DNA of 64,000 nt from Cepaea nemoralis. Its lineage: Eukaryota > Mollusca > Gastropoda > Stylommatophora > Helicidae. Shown piece after piece: positions 10,362-21,707 of the stretch. Below the pieces are notes generated by a model. The model worked only from the letters and a program-made list of their open reading frames with translations. It made no database searches and was not told the DNA's origin. The translations under genes and the position numbers were made by a program. Position 1 is the first letter of the stretch, and each line of letters begins with the position of its first letter. The stretch spans positions 62,001 to 126,000 of the forward strand of contig JACEFZ010001343.1 of assembly GCA_014155875.1 (NCBI GenBank), read 5' to 3'.

Positions 10362-11123
10362 CATCATGTGCCATGCCGATAAGCGTGGGTGGTCATGTTC
10401 TGCCATCTCACTCGATCACCAGAGTCGTGAATCAGTTCCGTGTTCCTATCTCAGCCATGTCACATGGCCAAGGCATCCAGGTATTTACCTCTCGGTCTTC
10501 CCTTGGTCTCTTCCCTTCGATCTTGCCAGTTGTCATCAAGTTCTCTAAGTCATTTCTTCTCATAACATGCCCAAAAATTGTGACTATCTACGTCTAATGT
10601 CTCTAATCAGTTTACGATCTTCATTTGTTTCTTGAAGCACTTGTTCATTGGTTTTTCTGGCTGTCCGTGGTATTCTTTGCATTTTCCTCAGAAACCACAT
10701 TTCCACAGCCATCAGATGGTTTTTAGTTTGTCTGCTCATTGTCCACGCTTCACATCCATACAAAAGTACAGGTTCTATGTAGCACTTCAACACCCTTTTT
10801 CTCGTTTCAATTGATATCTTTTTATTGGTCAGTATGTTTTTCATCTTGCAAAAGGCTACCTTCGCAAAGGCAATTCTTGTTATAATCTCTTCAAGGCATC
10901 TCCCATCAGATGTTATAACTGTTCTGAGATAACTGTACCGATTCACTTGTTTAAGAATATGCCCATTTACTCGTATATCACATTGTGGTATTTCCTTCTT
11001 CCCAGTGACGACCATAATCTGTGTCTTCTTACTATTCATTTCTAACCCTAGTTGTTCACTGTGTGCAAAACAGCATCTACTAAATGTTGCAGGTACCCCA
11101 TAAATTGTATTTGTCCTTTCCAT
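10362..11123 (-). pseudogene. 5'-truncated RTE/BovB-like LINE
   Basis: A - strand frame of 179 codons covers HSEQLGLEMNSKKTQIMVV, VITSDGRCLEEI, YIEPVLLYGCEAWT and MWFLRKMQRIPRTARK. The 3' tail reaches 10362. The 5' truncation is close to that of the copy at 24407. The catalytic YADD region is missing, so it cannot be autonomous. Confidence 0.8.
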
Positions 11124-11329
11124 ATGGTTTTTATGAGTGATCTCGTAACATCTGAAGCTGTTAGTATCTTGACATTTGTTTTCTTTTCTGCGACTGATAT
11201 TTTGATCATTTCCCTCAAAATTCCCTCTCCACCGTGTGCAGGTTCTTCACTAATGAATTACTCTTTGTCCAACATTCATGACCATGCAGAAGAAATAGAC
11301 TGCACATATCCTTTCGGCAAGCAAACTTT

Positions 11330-11655
11330 GTGTGCTTGTGATGATGTGCTGTAACTTTACAATCATATAATAAATCATTTATACACTGAAATACAGTGTT
11401 GACAGAATTAACATGGTTAAACATGGTTTGTGAGGATGTGATGTAACTTTACATCCATATTCTAACTCATTCATCCACTGAGGTACAGTGTTGACAAAAT
11501 TAACATGGTTAAAACTGTGTTGTGCTAGTGATCATGTGATGTAACTTTACAATCATATAATAATTCATTCATGCTCTCAGGTACAGCATTGACAAAATTA
11601 ACAAGGTTAAACATGATTTGTGAAGATGTGATGTAACTTTACAATCATATAATAA
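11330..11655. repeat. Satellite of about 90 bp, left block
   Basis: Unit landmarks: TGATGTAACTTTACAATCAT, AATAACTCATTCAT, GAGGTACAGTGTTGACAAAA and TTAACATGGTTAAACATGG. Three to four units. The same array resumes at 12152. Confidence 0.85.
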
Positions 11656-12151
11656 AAAGTCTTAAAAGTCGAGAGGATCGACTTCATTGCACCAGGTTTT
11701 ATCCTATATGACTCTGTCTCTTTCCGCAGGGTGGCCTGCCAAAAGCAACGCACAAAGCACAAACTCCGTAGCTCCAGTGATGACCCGCAGGAGTCTCTGA
11801 GAAAAATACACTCGTGAACCCAAAGACGTAGCACGGAATCGAACCCACAACCTTCGGACCGCGAGGCAGACGGCTTGAGCACTTTGCCATGGAGACTTCC
11901 AAAGAGTGGGCGCTTATCAAGACCTTTGTCGATTCATCATACAAAAATTGCTCCTTCTCTCCTTCTCCCACTCAAACTGTGACTTTGGCTTCACTCTGTG
12001 GTCACATTCTCGAAACGCCTGCCTCGCTAACTTGCGTCGGCTGGGAAGTTCCCTATTGGTTGCACCTCACACAGCCATCTGAGACAACAAACGCTAGATA
12101 CGGGACTGATGTTGCGAACCAGACCCGCCCCCCCCCCCCCCCCCACAATAT
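11656..12151 (-). mobile_element. Retroposed insertion carrying SINE family A inside the satellite
   Basis: The SINE family A part (about 11656-11897, - strand) has a clear B-box, GGTTCGATTCC in relaxed form as GGGTTCGATTCCG on the reverse strand. It is followed by about 240 bp of unique sequence ending in a C tract (12128-12144). ATCATATAATAA occurs at both edges (11644-11655 and 12152-12163) and may be a 12-bp target-site duplication. The satellite unit itself contains this string, so the evidence is suggestive only. Confidence 0.6.
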
Positions 12152-12725
12152 ATCATATAATAACTCATTCATCCACTGAGGTACAGTGTTGACAAAATTA
12201 ATATGGTTACACAGTGTGTTGTGCTTGTGATGATGTGCTGTAGCTTTACAATCATACAGTAATTCATTCATGTTCTCAGGTACAGTGTTGACAAAATTAA
12301 CATGGTTAAATATGGTTTGTGAGGATGTGATGTAACTTTACAATCATATAATAACTGATTCATGCACTGAGGTACAATGTTGACAAAATTAACATGACTA
12401 AACATGGTTTGTGTGGATGTGCTGTAAATTTACAATCATATAATAACTAATTCATGCACTGGGGTACAATATTGACACAATTAACATGGTTTATGTGCTT
12501 GTTATGATGTGCTGTAACTTTACAATCATATAATAACTCATTCATTCACTGAGGTACAATGTTGACACAATTAACATGGTTTGTGTGCTTGTGATGATGT
12601 GCTGTAGCTTTACAATCATATAATAACTCATTCATCCACTGAGGTACAAGGTTGACACAATTAACATGGTTTACAATCATGTAATAAAGCATTCATGCAC
12701 TCAAATACAGTGTTGACAAATTAAC
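12152..12725. repeat. Satellite of about 90 bp, right block
   Basis: About six further units of the array at 11330, with small indels. Some units lose the AAACATGG segment and run TTAACATGGTTTGTGTGCTT. Confidence 0.85.
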
Positions 12726-13690
12726 ATTGTTATCATGTTGCTATCATAGCTGGTGTTGTTACTATACATGTTTTAAATACTCCTTTCATATCAAAATGTT
12801 AATGTGTGCAATAACAGTTAATATGGCTGTTAACTTATATTAATTTTACAAACTAACCTATTGATATTTTGAATGTTATTTTTGTTCCACTTTTTATTTG
12901 ACATTTTATCACATTTGTTTCAATTAAAATAGTCATTCCAATTACATTTGTGATTTCTTTTATTTCTTGATGTCTATGTAATTGATATTGTATAATTAAT
13001 TTAACTCTTTCTATCCCAGATCAGCAGTAACTTTGAACTAACTACTGTTTAATATGAGGAATTCTTCTTTTTGCCTTTTGTCCTCCAAAGAAGCATAGAC
13101 CCTCAGTTGCTTCAGTGTCGAAGTATAATATATCACCAAATTTGAACTCCCATTTGGACAGAAGGATGATAAATCATCATACTACAGTAATGATGTTATT
13201 TTTTTTTATTTGATGGTATCTTTCAGTTTCAATGTTCAGAGAATGGAAATTTACATTATAATACTTGTTCATTAGATTGTGTTCCGTGTTTGGTCTAAAC
13301 TACTTTTTGTTGGTGCTGAATCAGTTACCCAACTCATGCCAAACTGACCAGTCTTTTGCCATCTCCTACAGCTCCCTTTGTGTCCTACCAATGTTATTTA
13401 TTTATGACTCTAATTCTCTTCTCCATATGGGTTTAGTTCTTTCTCTATTTTGTTTTTGTCCTGTAGAATCCAGAAAAGGGACTTTCTAGTTATACTAGTA
13501 ACAGATTTTCTCAATGTGTGTCCTATCCAGTGCCAGTTTCTTTTCCTCACTATTCAGTTCTCACTATACGCTCCACATGAGTGAATCTGTCAACAGTTTC
13601 AGTCTTTCTCTTCTGTGCAAGCCCCAGTTAATGAATGCCTGTAGTTTGTTTGTAATTCTTTTAGTTATTCTACATATTTGAATATTTCTG
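12726..13690. other. AT-rich gene-free stretch
   Basis: No gene or element is recognised except a short reverse match to the TTAA-type MITE near 13125-13175 (CTCCCATTTGGACAGAAGGA). Confidence 0.4.
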
Positions 13691-14710
13691 ATCCAGACAG
13701 CAGTGTTGATTTGACGCTAGCGTTAAATATTCTACATTTTGGTATTAGATTTAGTGTGCTCTGTTAAACACGTTTTTATTACACATGTATCTGTTAGTTT
13801 TCCCTCAGGAATAATTCTGCATTCCATGTCTCTGTATACCGCCTTTATGAGGTTAATAATCTTATGTAAAGTAAAGGTCACTCTTATACGCTTTAAGGCG
13901 CACTGGGCATATGTTGCTAGACACATATTTTTATGGACTAATTCAGTAATTGGCTGTCTTGAGTGATGTCATCAGTGTCGCACCAGATAATCTATTGCCG
14001 GACCCCATAATGCCTCATCACTTTCCAAAAAGATTACCTATGAACACTGTCAGTGGCCTTTTCACAGTCAATAAATCCAATAAAAAGTGACAAATGCATG
14101 TCACTGCTTTACTCTATTATCGTGTGTAATGTGGCTTTCTGGTCCATGCAAGATCTGTTTGGTCAGAAGCCTGCTTGTTTTTCCCATAGTTTTATTTTGA
14201 CAATGGAATCTCGTAATCACTCCAGAATGATTCTGCTTAACATTTGCCCAGGAAATGAAATAGCATTCTTTCTGTATAATTTGCAAAACCTGTCTCCATG
14301 GCGATGGTGTTGTGAACACATTTCGTAATGCTGCTTACTCACGTTCAAAACACCGCAGCGGCCGATTTGACAGCAGACCATGTCGCGCTGGTTTTAACGT
14401 GCTGGTATGGGAGCCGGTCGTTCAGAAAGCAATGGCAAACTACTGAACGTAAAAATTTGCCAAGACATCAACAACAGCAGTAAAATGCTGGCATTGACTG
14501 CAACGTCCTGTAAGGGATATGCAACTTTAAACAAAACCAAAAAAATTCAGTTGAGGTGTTTTATTGACTTTAATAGCATCTTCTGGGATACCATCTGGAC
14601 CAGCAGCTTTTCTAATCTTCAGGAGTTCAATATCTTTTCTGTCTTTCTTCTTTAAATAATTACAGTTGATATCCAGCTCTATTTCTGCTGGCCGGATATC
14701 TGGGGGTCAT
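13690..14710 (-). pseudogene. Degenerate LINE reverse transcriptase, interrupted by a SINE
   Basis: The - strand carries QAGF-PNRSCMDQ followed by LFIGFIDCEKATDSVHR at about 13990-14190, and upstream of it IRKAAGPDGIPEDAIKV near 14570-14640. These are standard non-LTR reverse transcriptase motifs in the right order. Frame breaks are frequent. A SINE family C copy at 14330-14535 splits it, and a SINE D piece lies at 13870-13970. Confidence 0.7.
14330..14535 (+). repeat. SINE family C
   Basis: Carries the GAGCCGGTCGTTCAGAAAGC block, CAATGGCAAACTACTGAACG and a tail ending GGATATGCAAC. It is inserted into the LINE at 13690-14710. Confidence 0.75.
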
Positions 14711-14719
14711 TTAGAACTG

Positions 14720-15030
14720 TCTATTAAAATGAAAACCTTAAATGTTGTTTGTTGTTGTGAATATACTCTGAAAAAGTAATGAATAAAGATATCATTTTTC
14801 GATGTAGTCACCACTGCGTTAAATGCATGTCCTCCAGTGCCGATAAAGTGTTTGAATTCCTGTAGAAAAAAATTCTCTTGGTCCCTTGTGTAACCACTCA
14901 TGCACTCCTTGCTCTAACTCTTCATCGAACCAAAAAATTATTTCCTCCTAATGACTCTTTGAGTTGTCCAAACAGGTGGAAATTACATGCAATTACTAGG
15001 TCTGACGAGTACAGGGAAATGCTGTGCACA
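14720..15030 (-). pseudogene. C-terminal fragment of a mariner-type transposase
   Basis: Reverse-strand translation includes a DLV-ACNFHLFGQLKESLGG block and, after frame breaks, a TLSALEDMHL block. These match the region around the last catalytic Asp and the C-terminus of mariner transposases. The rest of the element is missing. Confidence 0.6.
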
Positions 15031-15087
15031 CTGAAAGCTGAGGTCACTGATCAAAAGACAGATAACGCTGCTCCTCTTTGGTGCATA

Positions 15088-15295
15088 GGTAGTCTCTGTG
15101 GCGAAGTGCTCCGAAGGTTGTGGGTTCGATTCCGGGCCGCACCCTTCGGTTTACGAGTTAAATGTTTCGGAGACTCCTGTGGGTCGTCGCTAAAAGCTAC
15201 GGAGTTCGTGCTTTGTGCGACGCTTTCCGCGCTGCGGAAAGAGACCGAGCCATATGGGATAAACAAGTCGACCCTGTCGACTTTTAAGCGACTTT
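15088..15295 (+). repeat. SINE family A, well-preserved head and tail
   Basis: A-box-like CTGTGGCGAAGTGCTC, perfect B-box GGTTCGATTCC, body with GGAGACTCCTGTGGGTCGTC, and tail GTCGACTTTTAAGCGAC. About ten bases are missing between the A and B boxes compared with other copies. Confidence 0.8.
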
Positions 15296-15424
15296 TGTGG
15301 TGCATATCAAAAGTGGGGTGGCCATCTTTAAACTGTACTTATGACGTCACCATGTTCTTCTGCACTGTGATGTCGCATGCTTAAAACTCTTGACATCTTT
15401 AACAACAATATTGACAGGTTACAA

Positions 15425-15640
15425 GACCATGGCATAGTTACTGTATTTGAATCACTAAGACACAAACAATTGATTGCGCGATTTATTGCTGGAATATTTT
15501 GCTGCATCTCGTCAGGTACAATCTGCAGAAATCACACAACATAAAGTAATTAGATAAATCCTTCTAGCTGAAATATACAGCATGCATATTCGCACAGTAA
15601 TTCCAATTGCTTACCACGGTAATTTTAGACTGACTATCAT
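15425..15640. repeat. Dispersed repeat G
   Basis: Related to 59088-59330: shares GATTTATTGC, TTGCTGCATCTCGTC in variant form, CTGCAGAAATCACAC and AGTAATTAG. The 59-kb copy has clearer inverted arms. Probably a MITE-like element. Confidence 0.6.
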
Positions 15641-15759
15641 GTCTTTAAACTCTAAAGAATATCTTACACCTGAATTGGTACTCCACTGGATTTATAAAGC
15701 GCCACTACCAACAGCCGAAACCAAAACCCGACGAAACATCAGTCCCTAAACTCAAGATA

Positions 15760-16337
15760 CGAGGGTAAGTTAATAAGTAAGTCACAAATGGTTGTAGAAA
15801 AATAACTAAATATGATAACAACTTGAAACCAGTTTATTTGTGTACATACTTTGTCTCTTTATTTCTCAACATAATTTCCACCAACATTGATGCACGTATC
15901 CCATAGTTTTATCAGTTCTCCCACACCGGTTGCCTAGAACTGCGTGCTCTGTTTTCTAAACCACATTTTCACTTCACATTCAACTTTGGCGTCATTCGCG
16001 AAATGTCTCCCGCCACGGTGGGTTTTCAGTGGACTTAGCCCCTAGCGATTTCCAGTAAAGCGGTGCATAATTGGGTAGAAAACGTTACGAGGGCGAGTCA
16101 ATAAGTAAGCCACACAGTTCTGTAGGGTGGCCGGTAAATGAAAACAGGGCATGCAGATCTATGCAGTCGGTTTGGGAGGACTTATAAAATAATAAGATAA
16201 GTGCACCAATGTTGGTGGAAATTATATTGAGAAATTAAGAGACAATGTATGTACTACAAATAAACTGGTTTCAAGTTGTTACCATATTTAGATATTTTTC
16301 TACAACCATTGGTGACTTACTTATTAACTTACCCCCA
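15760..16337. mobile_element. Fold-back mariner derivative (long inverted repeats)
   Basis: The ends GGGTAAGTTAATAAGTAAGT and its reverse complement near 16310-16337 are flanked by TA at 15758-15759 and 16338-16339. The arms are about 120 bp, including the CAACTTGAAACCAGTTTAT block. Translation of the inner arms gives opposed copies of a mariner C-terminal segment (for example a GVGELIKLWDTCINVGGNYV block on the - strand). A second terminus-like ACGAGGGCGAGTCAATAAG lies inside at about 16087. This looks like two mariner ends joined head to head. Confidence 0.7.
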
Positions 16338-16495
16338 TATTTATCCAGCTAAAGTTTCGATGGGATGACATAATGCACATTACAGCAGTCTGCCGAATAT
16401 TCTGTGCTGCAGTCCAGTTATGAGATACAGAGCCACATGTATTCCCACCCCAGCAGTAAAAGAACATATCCCGCTGTACGCCAAATCCAATTGTA

Positions 16496-17834
16496 TAAGG
16501 GTCGTTCATTTGAAACCTGTTCCAATGGCTTTATTACAAAAGCATGAAAGAAACATTAACAGGTGTGGTAGAATTAAACAAAGCATTCATTTTGAATTAA
16601 CTATGCACCATGGGTTGGTCAGAAGAAGTCGCCGTAGGCATTCAGGCAAGCATCCCATTGCTTAGGTAGGCGGCAAATGCCGTCCACAAAAAAGGATTGG
16701 GGTTGCTCACTGAACCAAGTGTTTGTATCTGTCTGCATCTGTGTGAAATCGTTGCCCCTTGAGAGCTTTTTTAGAGGTCCGAACAAATTAAAATCACATG
16801 GTGACAAATCAGGACTATAGACTGGATGTTGCAGAATTTCCCACTTCTTCCTTGCTAATGCTTCCTGCACAATCTTTGCAACAAGCGGACGAGCATTATC
16901 GTGCAACAAAATCACACCGCGAGAAAGCATGCCGGGACGTTTATTCTAGATGGCTTTTTGCAGCTTGTCTAGTGTTTGCAAGTAGTGGGTAGAGTTGATG
17001 TTGACACCAGGTTTTTTAAAGTCGGCCAAAAATAGCCCTTCATGATCAAAACATGCGCTCAGCATAACCTTACCAGCGGAAACCTGTAACTTGAATTTTT
17101 GGCTTTTGGTGATCCAGCATGTTTCCATTGCATGCTCTCTCTTTTGCTGCTTGGCTCAAAGTGGTGATACCATGATTCATCGCCTGCCACTATGCGGAAG
17201 AGAAATGCATCATCCTCCACTCTGTAACACAGCAAGTGGTTCAAACACCATCCCATGCGTTCCTCTTTTTGGTGGTTGGTCAACATCCGTGGTACCCACT
17301 GTGAACACACCTTCTGATATTGCAGTTTCTTACGAACAACCTTTTGAATTGTCCCAATTGACACATCAAATTCTTTCGCTAGCGAACGTATGCTTCGACA
17401 ACGATTCATCTGTACTGCTGCATCAATTTTGGCGATGGTTTTTTCTGCTGCAATAATATGCGCTTGACCCGGCCATCAAAGATCTGTCGCGAACTGACGT
17501 CCTTTCCTAAACATTTGTGCCCAGTCTGTCACTGTTGTCTTTGACACACATTTTTTACTGTACACTGCCTGCATTCTTTGATGAATGTCTACTGGTTGAC
17601 ATCCTTCAAATGAAAGAAACTGAATCACCACTCTTTGAGCTTCTTTGGGCGGATTTTGGATCAACCCGGCCATTTTCTCATCGGTCAGAAACAGAACCTA
17701 TGCATCATGGGACGATAAGCACGTGCTTTTTTATTCATTGGTCAGTACTTATCACATGACTATGACATGATCATGTTCAACGTAGGCAATTACGCACGGT
17801 GCGGCACGAACGGATTTCAAATGAACGCTCCTAA
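16496..17834 (-). mobile_element. Dead mariner-type transposon
   Basis: Inverted ends sharing CGTTCATTTGAAA begin at 16496 and 17834, flanked by TA (16494-16495 and 17835-17836). The length of 1,339 bp is normal for mariner. The - strand transposase has an N-terminal helix-turn-helix segment (VVIQFLSFEGCQPVDIHQRM), then VAGDESWYHHFEP, LLHDNARPLVAKIV and YSPDLSPCDFNLFGPLKK, the regions that carry the three catalytic Asp residues. It is broken by a TGA after FATDL (about 17475), a frameshift near 17100 and a TAG near 16945. The family assignment is firm; activity is excluded. Confidence 0.9.
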
Positions 17835-17836
17835 TA

Positions 17837-18600
17837 TTTATCAATTTACATGCAGGCACCAGTCTACCGACATCGGCAGAACATAGAGGCAGTTAAACAG
17901 CGAGGTGGTAGAACACTTACCCAATTGGATTGACAGAATAATACTAAATACACAAAGACAATGGGAACCTGATGAAGTCGACACACCACAAACCTCCCAC
18001 GTCATCGACAGAACGGCACATTTTGGAAACCGGTCACGTGATTGATAGGGACGCATTTCATCTACAAAAAATGATCGCATTTTAAAGGTGGCAGAGACAA
18101 TCGCCATTAATTTACAAAAGCCAGCGTTGTGCAAACAGAAAGACATGCCAGTCAGTGAATCTACATCTGCGCCTCTAAACACTTTTATGTTATGTAGAGA
18201 TTATTGAAATTTCTTGTTACAATAGATATGCTTATTTTTATTTTCTGTATTGTGGTCTGGCGTTGTCCACATTGCTGTATGTATTATTTTGTGTAACAGC
18301 TGTGAGAGGCTGTCTAACCAGGCGTGGGTAGCCAATTTAGTGTCAAACCAAGCGGTGAAATAGGGTATGCCTGCCCAGCATGTGAAGACAGGATTCAGCA
18401 GACTGAGCGGATGAAATCACTGATGATTCAACAGGCAAGACGGCGTTTGCCGTTTACCTGCAAAGCGTTGTGGCACAGTAATGAGCATGGCAAGGCACGT
18501 AGAGCGCCCTGGTCATCCACTGCACCTGTATTCGTCTCCAGTCGTCTTGACTTGTCTTGCCACTGGACCCAGATGGACTCAGGCGAGAGAGTGAGGTCGA
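17837..18600. other. Gene-free stretch
   Basis: Nothing is clearly recognised. 18324-18600 may be more of the eroded LINE whose 3' end follows, but no motif supports this. Confidence 0.35.
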
Positions 18601-18619
18601 CGAATTTCGCAACTCTTCC

Positions 18620-18930
18620 TCACTTTAATCCAATTCATCGCGCAAGTCATTCTTCATGCATCGACCTGGGAGACTGCTGCTAAAGACCGTAATTCGTGGC
18701 GTGCATCATTACATCACTGACATAAGGGTGCAGTCACTTGTGAAGCAACCAGGACCGCAAAAGCTGTGAAGAAAAAGCTGGACAGAAAACCCACTGCAGG
18801 AGATCCTCCTCCTGGAACGTCAAGCATTCTTTGCCCACATTGTCAATGAACATTTCGAGCCAAAATAGGCCGAACCAGCCATCTTAGAACTCACAGCAGC
18901 ATCGTCGTGAGTATGGATTTTCCTTACATG
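18620..18930 (+). pseudogene. 3' end of a LINE with a C-terminal C2H2 zinc finger
   Basis: The + strand reads WETAAKDRNSWRASLHH, a KAVKKKLDRKP basic stretch, and a C2H2 finger LCPHCQ-TFRAKIGRTSHLR followed by TH. In-frame stops occur, including one inside the finger. The order is the same as at the C-terminus of the LINE on the opposite strand at 19434. Confidence 0.7.
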
Positions 18931-19433
18931 TTTGCGGTAAAAGCTGCGCCGCGGTGTAGTGTTCTCTTTCTTAGCGTTATAAAATTGTGAGGTTGGGACT
19001 GTTAACTTGTTTTGAATTTTGTGTGGCCCTAGTAGGCCAGTAAAAAAATGTTTGTAAGCCATTATGGCAATTATGAGATCTCGTCCTAATTGAAACTACA
19101 AATGATACTATTTTAATAATAAGTGTAGAACTAACATTTTGATTACAAAATGTAATTATGGAAAGATTAAACAAATTTTTTTCTGTATGTAAATTAAAAC
19201 TGTTGTATAAGCTTATAGTTTCTGACTTAACATTAACATTTTCTATATTTACATGAACAGTGGAAAATTTAATAAGTTAACTAATATATTATAGCTAGCT
19301 TATTATTTATTTGTTTATTATTCTAGTAATTTCCCTTGTAACAATTCATTGCATTGGCACCTTTCCTTCTTGACAGACGATAGTTTGGTACATTGTGCTT
19401 CAAAAAGGCTTAATAACTGTCATATGGCAATAA

Positions 19434-21523
19434 CTACGATCCATGGTGGTGGCGAGTGTGGCTGGTAAGGCCAATTCTTGCTGCAAATGTTTGCCCACAG
19501 TAGGTGCATGTGAAAACATGGTCATTTCCACCATTTTGCACCATCTTACGTCTCTCACGCTCTGTGTGTGCTTTATCTGCAATCATTTTCTCCTTTGTCT
19601 TTATTCCATTTCTGATAGTTGCCCTCCATGCAACACGTTCAGCGGCGACGTGCTCCCATTGTGCATTATCAATGCCTGTATCAATCATGTCCCGCTTACA
19701 CACATATTTGTATCGTAGTAGAGGCCGACCCTGAGATCTCCTACCCGTTTGTAATTCACCAAAAAAGATGTCCTTTGGTATTCTACCATCATCCATCCTC
19801 CTAAAGTGTCCTATCCATCCAAGTCTACGAAGACTGAGCATGGAATACACCGTCACACAAACTGATCTTTCCAATACTTCAGTATTTGTGATTTTGTCTT
19901 GCCACTTAATACCAAGTATTCTTCGCAGACACCGCATATGAAAGCTGTTTAAACGTTTCTCTTGGCGTGAGTAAGTTGTCCAGGTTTCACTGCCATAAAG
20001 AAGAGTACTAAGGACACAGGCTTGGTAGACGAGGACTTTTGTTTTGGCAGTAAGCTTCCTGTTCTCCCAGACTCTTTTTGCTAACATGTTCATTGTTGTT
20101 GCTGCCTTGCCAATCCTGATGTTGATTTCCTGATAGAGGAATAATTTGCTATTTACCTCTGATCCAAGATATATAAAATGGTCTACTATCTCCAGTTCGG
20201 CGTCGTCAATAAAGATTGATGGTACACCATGTGCACCTTGTGACATAATCTGTGTCTTCTTTTTGTTAATTGTTAAACCAAATTCAGAACAAGCATTGGA
20301 GAATGCAGATAGTAGATGTTGTAATTCTTCCTCAGAGTGGGTCGTAATCGCAGCATCATCCGCAAAAAGCAACTCTCTGATTAGTACCCTGCTAATTTTG
20401 GTCTTGGCCTTCAATCTCTGAGCATTATAGAGGCCACCATCTGAGCGTGAGTGAATGTATATACCGTCATCCTGATCACGAAAGGCATATTTCAGTAGAA
20501 GTGAAAAGTATATCCCAAAGAGGGTGGGGGCTAGTACACAACCTTGCTTAACTCCACTCTTGATTTCAAACTCTCCTGAAGTTGAGCCATCAAACTTGAT
20601 TATACCCTTCATGCCTGTGTGGAACGATTCCACAATGGACAGAAGAGTTGGTGGACAGCCAATCTTCTTTAGTGCTTTGAACAGACCCTCACGACTGACC
20701 AAATCGAATGCCTTTGTGAGGTCGATGAAGGCAATAAACAGTGGCTGATTTTGTTCCCGGCATTTTTCTTGCATCTGTCGCAATGAGAATAACATATCAA
20801 TGGTAGACCGGTTCTGACGGAAGCCGCACTGTGATTCGGGGTAGACTTGATCTCCCAGGACTTGAAGTCTGCGCAGGACAATTCTGGCAAATACTTTCCC
20901 AACAATACACAGAAGTGAGATACCCCTATAGTTGTTGCAGTCGCTCCGATCTCCCTTGTTCTTGTACAGCGTTATGATGTTTGAATCTTTGAAATCCTGT
21001 GGGACTTGTCCTTCTCGCCAGCATAGCTCTATTAGCTGGTGGATCTGTAGAGCGAGGGTGTCTTGCCCACTCCTGATCACCTCTATTGGAATCCCATCCT
21101 TACCTGGAGCCTTGCCAGATGCAAGCTCATTTATAGTACACTTAACTTCTGTTATAGTGGGAAGTGTGTCCAGGTGGTCAAGAGTTGGCAGGGCCTCTAT
21201 AGCGTTGAGGGCATCATCCGCCAGCTTGGTCTCACTTGAGTAAAGATCTAAATAGTGCTCGACCCATCTATCCATCTGCTGTTTCTTATCAGTGATGATT
21301 TCTCCAGTCAAGGTTTTAAGCGGTGCACTTCTTTTGATCATTGGACCACAGGCTTTCTTTATCCCTTCATACATGCTTCTGATGTTTCCCTTATCACTTG
21401 CGATTTGAATGGACTCACATAACTTGATCCAATAGTCATTCGCACACTGCCTGTCAGCCTTTTGTACATCCTTCCTCGCTTGCTTCAGCTCACTCAGAGT
21501 GTTACGCGTTGGTCTTTCCTTGT
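19434..21523 (-). CDS. LINE reverse transcriptase ORF with a C-terminal C2H2 zinc finger (5'-truncated)
   Basis: A single uninterrupted - strand frame runs from about 21523 to the TAG at 19434-19436; the first ATG is at 21374, giving 646 residues. Motifs in order: SGKAPGKDGIP, NYRGISLL, ESQCGFRQNRSTIDMLFSLR, FIAFIDLTKAFDLVSREGLF, KSGVKQGCVLAPTLF, LLFADDAAI (catalytic FADD), LYGSETWTT, a WEHVAAERVAWRATIR tail and a C2H2 finger CTYCGQTFAARIGLTSHTRH. No endonuclease domain is present, so the copy is 5'-truncated, but the frame has no stops and the insertion may be fairly recent. The product would reverse-transcribe element RNA at a nicked target. The exact clade is not assigned. Alone it is unlikely to be mobile. 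Confidence 0.88.
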
Positions 21524-21564
21524 AACAATTATTAGATGTTTATGTCCCTTACTCATTGCATATC

Positions 21565-21690
21565 TAATCCGGGAACGTCAAGCATTCTTTGCCCACATTG
21601 TCAAAGAACATTTCGAGCCAAAATAGGCCATATTAGTCTTCTTAGAACTCACGGCTCCATACTTTCAACCCCACTGGATGAAATGGATAG
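21565..21690 (+). pseudogene. Second copy of the zinc-finger LINE tail
   Basis: The GGAACGTCAAGCATTCTTTG block and the finger reading SSILCPHCQRTFRAKIGHIS repeat the tail at 18830-18900 with few changes. Here the Arg codon in the finger is intact where the other copy has a stop. The two tails flank the - strand LINE. Confidence 0.7.
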
Positions 21691-21707
21691 TCATCATCAT
21701 TCTAGAT

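Noticed and set aside
15088..15160. tRNA gene
   Set aside because: Perfect B-box, but the A-to-B distance is too short and the same body is found in six SINE copies.
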